Shown here: piece by piece, positions 14,879-24,291 of the stretch
How the letters are laid out: each line of letters begins with the position of its first letter
How positions within the stretch are numbered: position 1 is the stretch's first letter
Source of the DNA: Poriferisulfidus sp963668445
Lineage (GTDB): Bacteria > Pseudomonadota > Gammaproteobacteria > Poriferisulfidales > Poriferisulfidaceae
DNA: 64,000 nt
NCBI GenBank assembly: GCA_963668445.1
Contig: OY764335.1
Span: forward strand, 1,426,001-1,490,000
Reading direction: 5' to 3'
The notes under the pieces: generated by a model
Databases searched by the model: none
The model's input: the letters and a program-made list of their open reading frames with translations, nothing else
What the model was told of the DNA's origin: nothing
Made by a program: the position numbers and the translations under genes

Positions 14879-17800
14879 ATGAGTGACCCACTAACATTTA
14901 CTGGCTATGCCAACCTAACCTTGGACGACTTGGCCCGGGCGTACAAAAAAGCAAAAGTGGATTGTTTCGTTGATGGAACATATCCGACTGCAATAAAGTT
15001 CTCTGAATACGAGGAGGATTTAATAACAAATCTGCAATCACTATTGTCGACTTTAAAAAATGACCAAAACTTCGCCAGCAATGACAAGTTTGTTGGCGAG
15101 TATCGGGTGATACCAAAAAAGCTGACTATGCCGAATAGCGATTCTGATGACAACATGCAAGACGATACTAATCGCGCCCATATCTATTTTCCCAAGCCTA
15201 GTCAGGAGTTTGACAATCTTCCTGATGATAGCGGATTAAAGCTAGAGTTCCGGATCGTCGGGGACTTCCCCATTGACACATATGTGTTATCTGCGCTTTG
15301 GACCAATCTGGTCGGCCATAAATTTGACGCCTGTCTCGACGCTTCATGCTACGGCATGCGACTGAAACGGATGGGAAGCCGAAAATTATTGAATGAACAG
15401 ACTCATAAAATCTATGACATTTCTGCACTTGGGTCTTTTCCACACTACCACTTCTCATACCATGAGTGGCGTGACAAGGCGTTTAATGCTATTCGCAAAG
15501 AACTAGAGGACGGAAAAGCTGTCATGGCTGCTTCGCTAGACTTAAAGAGCTACTATCATGGACTCGAACCAACGGACATTACGCTGGATAGGTTCCAAAA
15601 AGAGCTCGGGCTCCAAGGAGAAAAAGAGTTGTCCGAACCAGAAAAGTTGTTTAACAAGGAATTCACAGACTTTCTCCATTTCTGGTCTGATGGGGCGAAA
15701 AGATTTGCACAAAAATTCGGCCTCAGCAGCACCCGTGCGTGCGGCGGGCTAGCAATTGGCCTTAATGCCAGCCGCATCATCGCAAATATCATGCTTCATG
15801 GATGGGACAAACTTATTAAGCAGGAAATATGCCCCATATACTATGGCCGTTACGTTGATGACATGTTGTTGGTTATGCGTGACCCCGGTTCAATTAATAG
15901 CGGCGACGCATTTATGGAATTCATCCAAAAACGCCTTGGCAAAAACCTAGAATACAACCAAAAGGACGCGGTCTGGGAAATACGAAATATTGGTTGTTCG
16001 GGAAGAACGAAAATCCGATTGCAACCTCGAAAACAAAAACTTTTTGTCTTGAGTGGGCGAACTGGGCTAGATTTGCTTAGTAGCATTGAAAGAGAAATTC
16101 AAGAACTATCCAGCGAACATCGTTTATTGCCGTCGCCCGACCAGTTTGATCAATCAGCTGCAGCTAAAATCCTGTATGCTCATCGCGAGGTTGGAGAAAA
16201 GGCAGATGCACTTAAACGAATCGGCCGTATGTCCGTACAACGTTGGAGCTGGTCGCTACAACTTCGGCATGTTGAAACTCTCGCCAACGACTTGCCTCTG
16301 CGCGAATGGAAAACTTCGCGCAATCAGTTTTACCAACTTGCTCATGATTATATCCTGCAACCCAAAAATTTGTTTACATTCTTCAAATACCTGCCTCGCC
16401 TTCTTGGCTTTGCTGTAACCAATCGTGAATGGCATGAGGCCCTGCGAATTGTTACGGAGATATTTGACGCAATCGATAAAATTGTTGAACGAACCAATAG
16501 GAATACACTTGTTAGCGTCAATGGTGCAGAAATAAAGGCACGTCGCATAAATTCATTAATATGGGGGAATTTGAAAGAAACGATGGCAACAATATGCATA
16601 GAGGCCACAGTCAAATGTTACCCAACGTCCATCCTGTTTAAGCCCTATTCATCGCCAAAATTTACACGGCTTATCGAACAACTCGTCTCTTACGCACTCG
16701 GAAGTGAAAACTCCAAACATGCTGCGGAATCCATACGAAGGAAAGCATTATCATTGGCCAAATCAGATCTTGCAAAAGTACCCTATAGGATTATTTTGCG
16801 GGAGCATCCTAAAATTGGATTTTCAGACAGCGAAGAGCTTCCTAGAAGAAGGTCTCCAAATGAAAATGAAATGGATATAGCCACAATGGCAGAAGCAATT
16901 AAACAACGCATAATTGAGGCCCTTTATGCAAGCCTAGGCTCCAATGAAATACTAAGCTTCCTTGAACAAAGAAATTCCAGAATTAAATGTCTTGAAAAAA
17001 GGCAGCATTACGACGAAGGGTTGCTTCCCTACCTTTTCCCAACTAGGCCTTATACGCAAGAGGAAATTACTGAACTAGTTCCAGCATGCGTAGGCCCTGA
17101 TGCCGGGCTTGACGATTTGCCCAGTAAAAAATTGCGCGAGTATGTATGTGCACTACGCGGCTCTCATGTACAACCAATAGCGCCACAGGAAAAACAAAAG
17201 GACGACTCTGAATTCCCACAGCATAGTTCGGATTCTGCGAAAAAGGATTCGCTCACAACTGTACGTATTGGCACTTCGACAAAAAATATTAAAAATGTGA
17301 TCATTGCCCTTACTAGCCTTGAAACCGGCGACGACGACTGGGCTGCCACCGCATGCAACAAACCTAACTTGACGCATCAAAGATACGAACGCATTTCAAG
17401 ATTAGTAAACCAAACCCTACGACTGCGACCAAAGCCTGATTATGTGGTATTTCCAGAACTTTCGATTCCTCTGAAATGGATTGACAGCGTGGCTGGGCGA
17501 TTGAAGAATGCAAACATTAACCTTATTGCCGGCACTGAGTACCTCCATGAAAATGGAAACAAGGTCGTCAGTAAAACTTGCCTTGTGCTTTCTGATGACC
17601 GTCTCGGCTATCCCTCAACCGCACGAATTTGGCAACCCAAATCACTACCAGCAGCTCAGGAAGAGCATGATTTGATCGCTAAATTTGGCAAACGATGGCA
17701 TAGGCCAGACGACAAGACCCAAATGGTTTACAACCATAACGGCTTTCATTTTGGCATTCTGGCATGCTCAGAACTCCGAAATATTCAATTGAGAGCAAAT

Positions 17801-18154
17801 TTCCAAGGAGAAGTTGATGCTATCGTTGTGTTGTCTTGGAATAAGGACCTAGACACTTTTTCTTTGTTGATAGAGGCGACTGCCTTAGATGTACATGCGT
17901 ACACCATACTGGTAAACAACCGAAAATACGGCGATAGCCGCGTACGTTCACCGGCCAAAAAGGACTACCGGCGAGACTTGGCAAGAATTCGAGGCGGGAA
18001 TAATGACTTTGTGGTGGCTGTGTCCCTCGACATAGATTCTTTGCGAGCCTTTCAAAGTAGAGCCAAGCGATGGCCAAATGAGCAAGATCCCTATAAGCCG
18101 GTTCCTGAGGGCTTCAGGCTCAGCACTAGTAGGAAAAGAATGCCGCCAAAATGA
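14879..18154 (+). CDS. Defence-associated reverse transcriptase fused to nitrilase domain (DRT type 1, UG1-like)
   Basis: 1091 aa from ATG 14879, preceded by AGGAG. The N-terminal half is a reverse transcriptase: the catalytic YVDD is at 325-328 in YYGRYVDDMLLV, preceded by an ASLDLKSYYHG block for the first palm Asp and a GLAIGLNASRIIANI block. The C-terminal part (from about 810) is a nitrilase-like domain with the full triad visible: Glu860 (FPELS), Lys921 (WQPKSLP) and Cys963 (ILACSEL). RT plus C-terminal nitrilase is the DRT type 1 architecture, a single-gene anti-phage system. Low GC compared with the following LPS genes indicates acquisition. No separate ncRNA is evident, though 230 bp lies upstream. 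Confidence 0.9.
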   Translation: MSDPLTFTGYANLTLDDLARAYKKAKVDCFVDGTYPTAIKFSEYEEDLITNLQSLLSTLKNDQNFASNDKFVGEYRVIPKKLTMPNSDSDDNMQDDTNRAHIYFPKPSQEFDNLPDDSGLKLEFRIVGDFPIDTYVLSALWTNLVGHKFDACLDASCYGMRLKRMGSRKLLNEQTHKIYDISALGSFPHYHFSYHEWRDKAFNAIRKELEDGKAVMAASLDLKSYYHGLEPTDITLDRFQKELGLQGEKELSEPEKLFNKEFTDFLHFWSDGAKRFAQKFGLSSTRACGGLAIGLNASRIIANIMLHGWDKLIKQEICPIYYGRYVDDMLLVMRDPGSINSGDAFMEFIQKRLGKNLEYNQKDAVWEIRNIGCSGRTKIRLQPRKQKLFVLSGRTGLDLLSSIEREIQELSSEHRLLPSPDQFDQSAAAKILYAHREVGEKADALKRIGRMSVQRWSWSLQLRHVETLANDLPLREWKTSRNQFYQLAHDYILQPKNLFTFFKYLPRLLGFAVTNREWHEALRIVTEIFDAIDKIVERTNRNTLVSVNGAEIKARRINSLIWGNLKETMATICIEATVKCYPTSILFKPYSSPKFTRLIEQLVSYALGSENSKHAAESIRRKALSLAKSDLAKVPYRIILREHPKIGFSDSEELPRRRSPNENEMDIATMAEAIKQRIIEALYASLGSNEILSFLEQRNSRIKCLEKRQHYDEGLLPYLFPTRPYTQEEITELVPACVGPDAGLDDLPSKKLREYVCALRGSHVQPIAPQEKQKDDSEFPQHSSDSAKKDSLTTVRIGTSTKNIKNVIIALTSLETGDDDWAATACNKPNLTHQRYERISRLVNQTLRLRPKPDYVVFPELSIPLKWIDSVAGRLKNANINLIAGTEYLHENGNKVVSKTCLVLSDDRLGYPSTARIWQPKSLPAAQEEHDLIAKFGKRWHRPDDKTQMVYNHNGFHFGILACSELRNIQLRANFQGEVDAIVVLSWNKDLDTFSLLIEATALDVHAYTILVNNRKYGDSRVRSPAKKDYRRDLARIRGGNNDFVVAVSLDIDSLRAFQSRAKRWPNEQDPYKPVPEGFRLSTSRKRMPPK

Positions 18155-18258
18155 GAATTGCATCTCGCTGACCAGTGGCCATCAAATCAAGGCAGTTTGA
18201 AGATTGGCAAGTTGTTTGCTTATAAAATAGCGCCCGCCGAATCGGTCCCCATCTCCCC

Positions 18259-19026
18259 ATGCTCCCCTCTTCCTTCCGCCCAGACGGAACGTACGACCTC
18301 GTGCGTCTGGGCAAGGACCATGACGGCGGCTATCTGGTCGAGGCCCACTCCCTCCGCGCCGCCGCCCAGCTGCTCACCTTCGGCCTAGGCGACGACTGGT
18401 CCTTCGAGAAGGACTTCCTGCGCCGCAACCCGGTACCCTTGGCCTCATACGACCACACCCTGACCGAAGGCTATCTGCTGCGGAAGAGCCTCAAATACTT
18501 CCTCAAGATGCTGATTGCCCGAAAATCCCTATTCTCCGTGCTCAAGAGCCTCTGGAAACTGATCGACTACAAGAGGTTCTTCCGGGGCGACGCCGTCCAT
18601 CATCGGCTCAAGGTCGGATTCGACGGAGGGTCGTCGCGGTCGCTGCGCGGCATCCTCGAGGCCGGCAGGCCGGATTCCCCGATCTTCCTGAAGGCGGACA
18701 TCGAGGATGGGGAGTACCGCATTCTGGACGACTTGCTGGAGCATGCCGATCGGTTCTGCGGCTTCGTCGTCGAGTTCCACGATGTTGATCTGCACCGGGA
18801 GCGAATCGATGCCTTCATCCAGAAATTCCCGCTCACTTTGGTGCATGTCCATGGCAATAATTGCGGCGGAGTGTGTGCCAATGGCGACCCTCTGGCCATA
18901 GAAATGGTCTTTGCGGCATCGCCCCAAAAAATATCCCAAGAGCCCCAAATCCCGCACCCTTTGGATCAGCCCAACAACAAGGGGCAAAAAGAGCTTGATC
19001 TGAAGTTTCAGCCGACTCAAATTTGA
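18259..19026 (+). CDS. FkbM-like methyltransferase-domain protein (255 aa)
   Basis: The protein opens MLPSSFRPDGTYDLVRLGKD and has an FkbM-type C-terminal region: IFLKADIEDGEYRILDDLL (about 142-160) followed by FVVEFHDVD and LVHVHGNNCGG. These domains are usually linked to methylation or modification of polysaccharides and LPS. The N-terminal SAM-binding glycine motif is less clear than in classic members. The codons are GC-rich, unlike the RT gene just upstream. At least three fragments of the same gene type lie upstream at 11.7, 14.2 and 14.8 kb. It is followed at 17 bp by a GT9 gene. Confidence 0.7.
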   Translation: MLPSSFRPDGTYDLVRLGKDHDGGYLVEAHSLRAAAQLLTFGLGDDWSFEKDFLRRNPVPLASYDHTLTEGYLLRKSLKYFLKMLIARKSLFSVLKSLWKLIDYKRFFRGDAVHHRLKVGFDGGSSRSLRGILEAGRPDSPIFLKADIEDGEYRILDDLLEHADRFCGFVVEFHDVDLHRERIDAFIQKFPLTLVHVHGNNCGGVCANGDPLAIEMVFAASPQKISQEPQIPHPLDQPNNKGQKELDLKFQPTQI

Positions 19027-19042
19027 CCAGCCACGCCAAACC

Positions 19043-20212
19043 ATGCCGCCGCAATCTCGAAAACCAAGCATTCTCACGTCAACGCTTCAGGATATTCATG
19101 CATCTTGGCGAAAGATCCGGTCTTCCCGCCGCAGGATGCGCCTTGCCGCCTTGCGCCTGTGCCTCGACCGCGCACCGTCAAAGGAGCCGTTTTCTCCGGA
19201 AAAGGTCCGCAAGGTGGTGGTCTTCCTATGGGGCGGGCGCATCGGCGACACGCTCATGTGCACGCTGTTCTGCAATGCGGTCAAAGCGCAAAGACCGGAT
19301 ATCGAGATTGCCGTGGTCACCGGTCCGCTCGGAGCCGACATTCTGGAGGGCTGCGAAAGCGTCGACCGCTTGGAGGTTTCCGGAAAGCCCGGCTGGAAAG
19401 CTGCCCTGCGCCTGAAATCCACCGGATGCTGCCTATGCATCCACCTCAGCACCGTCATGAACCCGACCGATTTCTTCGGCGTCTATTGCCTTCGGGCCCG
19501 CCACAACCTGGGCTACGACCATTCCGACTACCCCCTGTTCGACGTGAACCTGCCCGCGCCGGATTCCCCGGACAGGCAGCATGTCGCGGACAGGTTCTTG
19601 GAGGCGGCGCGCATTCTGACCGGGCAGAAAGGCCCCATCGAGCGGCGGTTCTACGTCCGCAGAGACCTCGAAGCGGATGCCCGCATCCAGGCCTGGCTGG
19701 AAGCCATAGACCTGCAAGGGCCGCACATCGTCATCAACCTTTTCGGAAGCAGCCGCCATCGCTCCTTCCAGTACGAACCGGCCCGGAAATTCCTGGCCGT
19801 CTGGAACTGGGCCTTCCCCTCCCATATCCTGATTCTGCTGCCCGTGCCGAAGCATGAAGAGATGCTCCGGCGGCTCAAGGCGGAATTGGCCTGCCCCAAC
19901 ATCGTCATCGCCCCCTACCCCTTGGCCCCGCCCCTTTCCATCGCGCTGATTCGCCGCGCCGATTTGGTCTTCACTCCGGATACCGGAACGGTCCACATCG
20001 CTTCCGCCCTGGAAAAGCCCGTATTGGCCATTTACCAGTCCGAAGCCCGGAATGCAAGGGAATGGACTCCACTGAGCCCGCGTCATGCGATTCTTTTCGC
20101 CAATGAGCCTCCGACGCCGCACCACCGCTCCAAAATCAGCGATTTCGACCGGAACGAATGGAAATCCAGCGTAGCCCGGCTCATCGGCATCGAAGAGCCG
20201 CCCGGCCCATAA
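19043..20212 (+). CDS. Glycosyltransferase family 9 (heptosyltransferase-like)
   Basis: 389 aa with a GT-B fold pattern: an N-terminal KVVVFLWGGRIGDTLMCTLF motif (the IGD loop typical of GT9), a mid-protein linker, and a C-terminal nucleotide-sugar-binding segment RADLVFTPDTGTVHIASALEKPVLAIY. The D-TGxxH-A pattern is the GT9 signature. Such enzymes add heptose or related sugars to the LPS core at the inner face of the inner membrane. It is packed between two FkbM-like genes and probably belongs to the same operon. The donor cannot be assigned from sequence alone. Confidence 0.8.
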   Translation: MPPQSRKPSILTSTLQDIHASWRKIRSSRRRMRLAALRLCLDRAPSKEPFSPEKVRKVVVFLWGGRIGDTLMCTLFCNAVKAQRPDIEIAVVTGPLGADILEGCESVDRLEVSGKPGWKAALRLKSTGCCLCIHLSTVMNPTDFFGVYCLRARHNLGYDHSDYPLFDVNLPAPDSPDRQHVADRFLEAARILTGQKGPIERRFYVRRDLEADARIQAWLEAIDLQGPHIVINLFGSSRHRSFQYEPARKFLAVWNWAFPSHILILLPVPKHEEMLRRLKAELACPNIVIAPYPLAPPLSIALIRRADLVFTPDTGTVHIASALEKPVLAIYQSEARNAREWTPLSPRHAILFANEPPTPHHRSKISDFDRNEWKSSVARLIGIEEPPGP

Positions 20213-20373
20213 CTTTTCGGCAAGCCTCGCCTCTCAGCCCCCATCCGGCCAGCAGGCGCCTATCGGGGAAATCCTCCCGGTGCCCGACATGCGATAAAAT
20301 GCATTAATCAGCCTCGGACGCAGCCAAGAACCCTTCCGGAAGGCCCGAATGATCAAGGCCGCCCGCACTCCTC

Positions 20374-21141
20374 ATGCGCATCAACCTCTTCAACTACAGA
20401 CGGACGAACCCGCCGCTTTGGCTGGAGCGCAATGCGTGGTTCCGAAAACTCTACGTGTTCCGGCAGCTATATCTGGTCCGGCATAAAAAAAAGCTTTATT
20501 CGGATACGGATATCATGATCAACCGGCTGGTCAGCGAACTGGCCAAAGCCGCGCAACTTCCGGAAAAAGGCTTTTTCGTCGATGTCGGATGCCTCCATCC
20601 GACCAAGATCAACACGACGTACACGCTCTACCGAAGAGGCTGGAGCGGCGTCAACGTCGATGCGGATTCCATCAAGATCGATGCGTTCAATATCAAGCGG
20701 CCCCGCGACATCAACATAGCCTGCGCGATCAGCGACCGCGCCGGCGAGATGACATTCTGGCGCAGAGGCTTGTGGTCCGGCCGCAGCTCTCTGGAAGACC
20801 ACAGCAGCCTCGGCTGGAAGCCCTGCACGGTCGCCGCCGATACGCTGACCAGCGTTCTGGCCAAAACCCGCTACAGCGGACAGCCGATCGACTTCCTGAG
20901 CATCGATGCGGAAGGGCATGACGCCCAAGTCCTGAAATCCCTCGATTTCGACATCTACAAGCCCAAGATCGTCTGCATCGAGACCTGGACCAATGGCCTC
21001 GACAAGGTGATGCGCGAGGAGATGTACATCTTCCTGACCCGCATGGGCTACGTGCTGATCAACTGGATCGACCGGAACCTCCTGTTCCTGAGATCGGACT
21101 GCGCGGCCCGGTGGAAGCCGCACGCCCCGCAGAAGGGTTGA
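20374..21141 (+). CDS. FkbM family methyltransferase
   Basis: 255 aa with a standard FkbM core: KGFFVDVGCLHP (motif I, about residues 67-78), SGVNVDAD, NIACAISDRAGEMTFWR and IDFLSIDAEGHDAQVLKSLDFD. It uses SAM, and O-methylation of a sugar in LPS or capsule is the usual role. It differs strongly from the 18259 gene, so the two are not a recent duplication. The stop sits 8 bp before the next gene's start, implying translational coupling with the GT9 gene. The GC-rich coding fits the core genome. Confidence 0.8.
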   Translation: MRINLFNYRRTNPPLWLERNAWFRKLYVFRQLYLVRHKKKLYSDTDIMINRLVSELAKAAQLPEKGFFVDVGCLHPTKINTTYTLYRRGWSGVNVDADSIKIDAFNIKRPRDINIACAISDRAGEMTFWRRGLWSGRSSLEDHSSLGWKPCTVAADTLTSVLAKTRYSGQPIDFLSIDAEGHDAQVLKSLDFDIYKPKIVCIETWTNGLDKVMREEMYIFLTRMGYVLINWIDRNLLFLRSDCAARWKPHAPQKG

Positions 21142-21149
21142 CGCCCGGC

Positions 21150-22163
21150 ATGCCGGCTCCGCGCATTCTGGCGATTGCAGACACGTCGGTCGGCGACATC
21201 GTCCTGAATCAAATTCTGTACAAGCTGCTCCTGCAGGCATACGGCCCTCAGGCCGCCATTGATGTCGTAGCCCCCCCTTGGGCGGAAGCCCTGCTGCGCC
21301 GAATGCCCCAAGTTCGGCAGCACCTCCCGCTTCCTGCCGGAAACGGGCAGCCCGGCCTGCTCGGCAGATGGCTATTCGGGCGGCGCCTGCGCGGGCAGTA
21401 CGATCAGGCCATCGTCATCCCTCGCACCTCGCGTTCGGCCATGGTGGCTTGGTTTTCGGGCATCGGCCGGCGCATCGGATTCGAAAGAAGACGCCGCCTG
21501 TGGCTAATCAACGACCCTAGAACGCACCCGTTCAACGTCAGCGAGAAAATGGCTAGCCTGGCCCCTCCCGAATTGGCCCTGCCCGACTCCCTGCCCCGCC
21601 CGAACCTTGCCTGCGACCCGGACAATATCCGCGAGCTTGCGAAACGCTTCGATTTCTCGGCAGACGGCGCTGTCGGCTTCGTGCCGGGAGCCACCGGCGA
21701 CCCCGCTCGAAACCCTGCCAAGCGATGGCCCGTCTCCTCCTATGCGGCTTTGACCGAAATGCTGACCCGCGAAGGCCGCCAAGTCTGCATCCTAGGCACT
21801 CATCAGGAAAACCCGCTCGGCGAAGCCTTGCTGGATGCCGCTCCCCATCGCGTCGTAAACCTGTGCGGCAAAACATCTCTGGACGAAGCGATCGACCTCA
21901 TCGCCGGTCTGGATTGCCTAGTCAGCAACGATTCGGGGCTGATGCACGTGGCCGCAGCCGTGGATACGCCCGTCGTCGGCATCTACGGCGCCACCAGCCC
22001 GGAGTCCCATCCGCCCCTCACAGACCGCATGGCCGTCTGCTCGACCTACAAATTGTGCAGCCCCTGCCGGCAGCATTCCTGCCCTTACGGCCATCACGCC
22101 TGCATGACCGATCTTCGACCAGAAGCCGTGCATGAGGCATTAGAGCAGATCCTTGCCATATAA
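21150..22163 (+). CDS. Heptosyltransferase-like glycosyltransferase family 9 (WaaF-like)
   Basis: I choose ATG 21150 (337 aa) because the protein's first strand begins there (RILAIADTSVGDIVL); the open frame extends to 21111, overlapping the FkbM gene. The C-terminal half has the GT9 signature DCLVSNDSGLMHVAAAVDTP and VGIYGATSPESHPPL, plus a run of cysteines (CSPCRQHSCPYGHHAC) as found in many heptosyltransferase II relatives. The likely reaction is transfer of heptose from ADP-heptose to inner-core LPS. It is the last gene of the LPS block. Confidence 0.8.
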   Translation: MPAPRILAIADTSVGDIVLNQILYKLLLQAYGPQAAIDVVAPPWAEALLRRMPQVRQHLPLPAGNGQPGLLGRWLFGRRLRGQYDQAIVIPRTSRSAMVAWFSGIGRRIGFERRRRLWLINDPRTHPFNVSEKMASLAPPELALPDSLPRPNLACDPDNIRELAKRFDFSADGAVGFVPGATGDPARNPAKRWPVSSYAALTEMLTREGRQVCILGTHQENPLGEALLDAAPHRVVNLCGKTSLDEAIDLIAGLDCLVSNDSGLMHVAAAVDTPVVGIYGATSPESHPPLTDRMAVCSTYKLCSPCRQHSCPYGHHACMTDLRPEAVHEALEQILAI

Positions 22164-22393
22164 TGCCCAGCCCTATTCCAGAAAGTTGACGTTTTTCTCA
22201 GATAACCGACCGGTGCCTATAGCAAGAAGCTCCTAGAGGTGGACCTCCGACTCGATCAGAGCCGCATGAAAAACCACTTCGAAAACTATTCGATAACACC
22301 ACCATTTTTATTTTAATATATGATTTAATGCAAGAAGTTTGGCTTTCATCTTTAACCCTACAAGATATTAATAAATTGAGGAGTGTGACACCG

Positions 22394-23899
22394 ATGACCG
22401 CTATTGAGAGAATCCTTACCAAGGAAGGCCCCATGCGGGCAAAACGATTAGCCGAAACCCTAGTTCGACAGTTGCAGATATCTGCTCCGGCAGCACGCCA
22501 ACGCTTGTCAAGATCCCGCATGCCTATTAAGCGGCACTCTGGCCTTTTGCCCAAAAAGGAGGCCTTTTTCTTTTTAGCCACCCAGCGGAAAAATGAACAG
22601 TACTGGACGAACCTCCTGCGGGACCTGCGAGAGGTAGGAAGTATTTACGGCTACGCGATGGATGGACTTGCCGCACGGGGAGGCATTGTCCCAGTGGATG
22701 AATTCGCGGTTGTGAGCGGTGCGCCTCTCATGCTTAAAAAGCAAGTCTCGTCGCGCCAGGTAGCAGACGTGTTGCTTGGCTTGAATGCCCTCAACCCTAC
22801 GGCGATTGACGGGCTTGGATCTTGCTATGCTATCAACAGTTCTTCCATCACGAGAACACTACCCGCCTATCACGCTAAAGTCCGACATCTGGCTGAAGAA
22901 GTTATACTGGATGGGCTTCGCCAGTGGCTCCGGAACAATGGTATCGGCGGCTACGACAGTATTTCTATACGCGGTGAAGGTCGGCCCATGAAAGTAGGGC
23001 AATTCCAATGGGATTTGACCGGCCCATGCTACCTACTTCCTGTTAGGCGAACTGGAGCCTCATACAAAAATGGTTTTGTAGTTGCCGATGTATTTTCCGA
23101 AGGCTACTTGGATAAGCATCATATCCAATACTTTATCCGGAAAGTTCAGGTGTATACGAAAACCGCAAATAGCGGTCCCCTTCTCCCGATCCTTATGGCC
23201 GAGGGCTTTTCCTCTAAAGCACTCACGGCAGGCCATGCTGCGGGATTAATGCTGACAACACCCAAAAATTTGTTTGGACAGGCTGTGGCAAATTCCGTAA
23301 AAGGTCTAGTACAAGTACTGAAACAGGCCATTGACAATGCTACTGTAAACAGCGATGAATTATGCAGATTGCTGGGCAATCTTCTGCAGATAGAAGGTCG
23401 GGCCAACAATATGCGAGGCATACTATTTGAACTGATTGCATCTCATATCGCCAAAGAAGAATTTGGCGGGAACACTTCTTTACGAGTTGCGCACACTCAC
23501 CACGAAAGCGGACAAAAAACGGACCTTGATGTAGTCTGTATGGGTAGCCAAAGGAAAGTCCACATTATCGAATGTAAAGGCAAAAGCCCTGCAGGAAGCA
23601 TACCACTCGAAGATGTGGAAGAATGGCTTGGAAAGATACCTATCATGAAGGACTATGTGGAAACATCAACCCATATTCGTGAATACAAACCAATTTACGA
23701 GTTCTGGACCACTGGGACATTTCAAGAAGAAGCTCTTCTGAAGTTAAAGGCCGAAAAATCAAAACGTAAAAAACAATCCATTGCTTGGAAAGATGGCCAA
23801 AATGTGCGCGATACCGCGAGCAAATTACAACTTGGGAATATTGCAGAAGCCCTAGACCAGCACTTTTTAAGGCACCCTCTTTCAGTGAGGCGCAACTAA
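22394..23899 (+). CDS. Unrecognised protein with N-terminal winged helix and C-terminal nuclease-like core (501 aa)
   Basis: Start taken at ATG 22394 (GAGGAG 10 bp upstream); the frame is open from 22328 (523 aa). The first 60 residues look like a winged helix (AKRLAETLVRQL...AARQRLSRSR). Near the C-terminus KTDLDVVCMGSQRKVHIIECKGK (about residues 398-420) has the D...E-x-K pattern of PD-(D/E)xK nucleases. The centre is unassigned. It is less GC-rich than the LPS genes before it, which points to acquisition. A DNA-binding effector of an uncharacterised defence module is plausible but not shown. Confidence 0.65.
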   Translation: MTAIERILTKEGPMRAKRLAETLVRQLQISAPAARQRLSRSRMPIKRHSGLLPKKEAFFFLATQRKNEQYWTNLLRDLREVGSIYGYAMDGLAARGGIVPVDEFAVVSGAPLMLKKQVSSRQVADVLLGLNALNPTAIDGLGSCYAINSSSITRTLPAYHAKVRHLAEEVILDGLRQWLRNNGIGGYDSISIRGEGRPMKVGQFQWDLTGPCYLLPVRRTGASYKNGFVVADVFSEGYLDKHHIQYFIRKVQVYTKTANSGPLLPILMAEGFSSKALTAGHAAGLMLTTPKNLFGQAVANSVKGLVQVLKQAIDNATVNSDELCRLLGNLLQIEGRANNMRGILFELIASHIAKEEFGGNTSLRVAHTHHESGQKTDLDVVCMGSQRKVHIIECKGKSPAGSIPLEDVEEWLGKIPIMKDYVETSTHIREYKPIYEFWTTGTFQEEALLKLKAEKSKRKKQSIAWKDGQNVRDTASKLQLGNIAEALDQHFLRHPLSVRRN

Positions 23900-24010
23900 T
23901 AGGCTTACAGAAACTGTTTGGCTGTCTCGGGCTTCTTCTAGCAACAACCGCTATACCTGCGCCTCACACACGAGACCGTTGACAACGGTAAGCACCATTG
24001 CGCATCTTTC

Positions 24011-24271
24011 TTATTCGGATACGGATTCTGGCACTTTTTTAAGTATCTCGCCGGTATCACCACGCTCGCCTACTATCATACCCTCACCTACCGGACAGTT
24101 ACGCATGCGGCCCATCGTGCCGCTAGCTTGCTCATTCGCACCCGTTTCAATCAATTGCTGAGCGCGCCGCTCGTTCACGCCCAAGGCATAAGCAGCCTGC
24201 TTGTTTGACCATCCATCGCAAAATAACGCGATGGCGCAGACCTTTAACTGCCGTTCATTCATGTCTCCCAT
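24011..24271 (-). CDS. Small helix-turn-helix protein (86 aa)
   Basis: The N-terminal half (MNERQLKVCAIALFCDGW, then SNKQAAYALGVNERRAQQL) fits a helix-turn-helix of the kind found in transcriptional regulators and transposase N-termini. The C-terminal half is short and low in complexity. ATG 24271 and an internal ATG 24262 are both possible starts. It lies 20 bp beyond the truncated glycosyltransferase on the same strand. Target unknown. Confidence 0.5.
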   Translation of the reverse strand: MGDMNERQLKVCAIALFCDGWSNKQAAYALGVNERRAQQLIETGANEQASGTMGRMRNCPVGEGMIVGERGDTGEILKKVPESVSE

Positions 24272-24291
24272 GGCCCCATTCTACACGAGAA

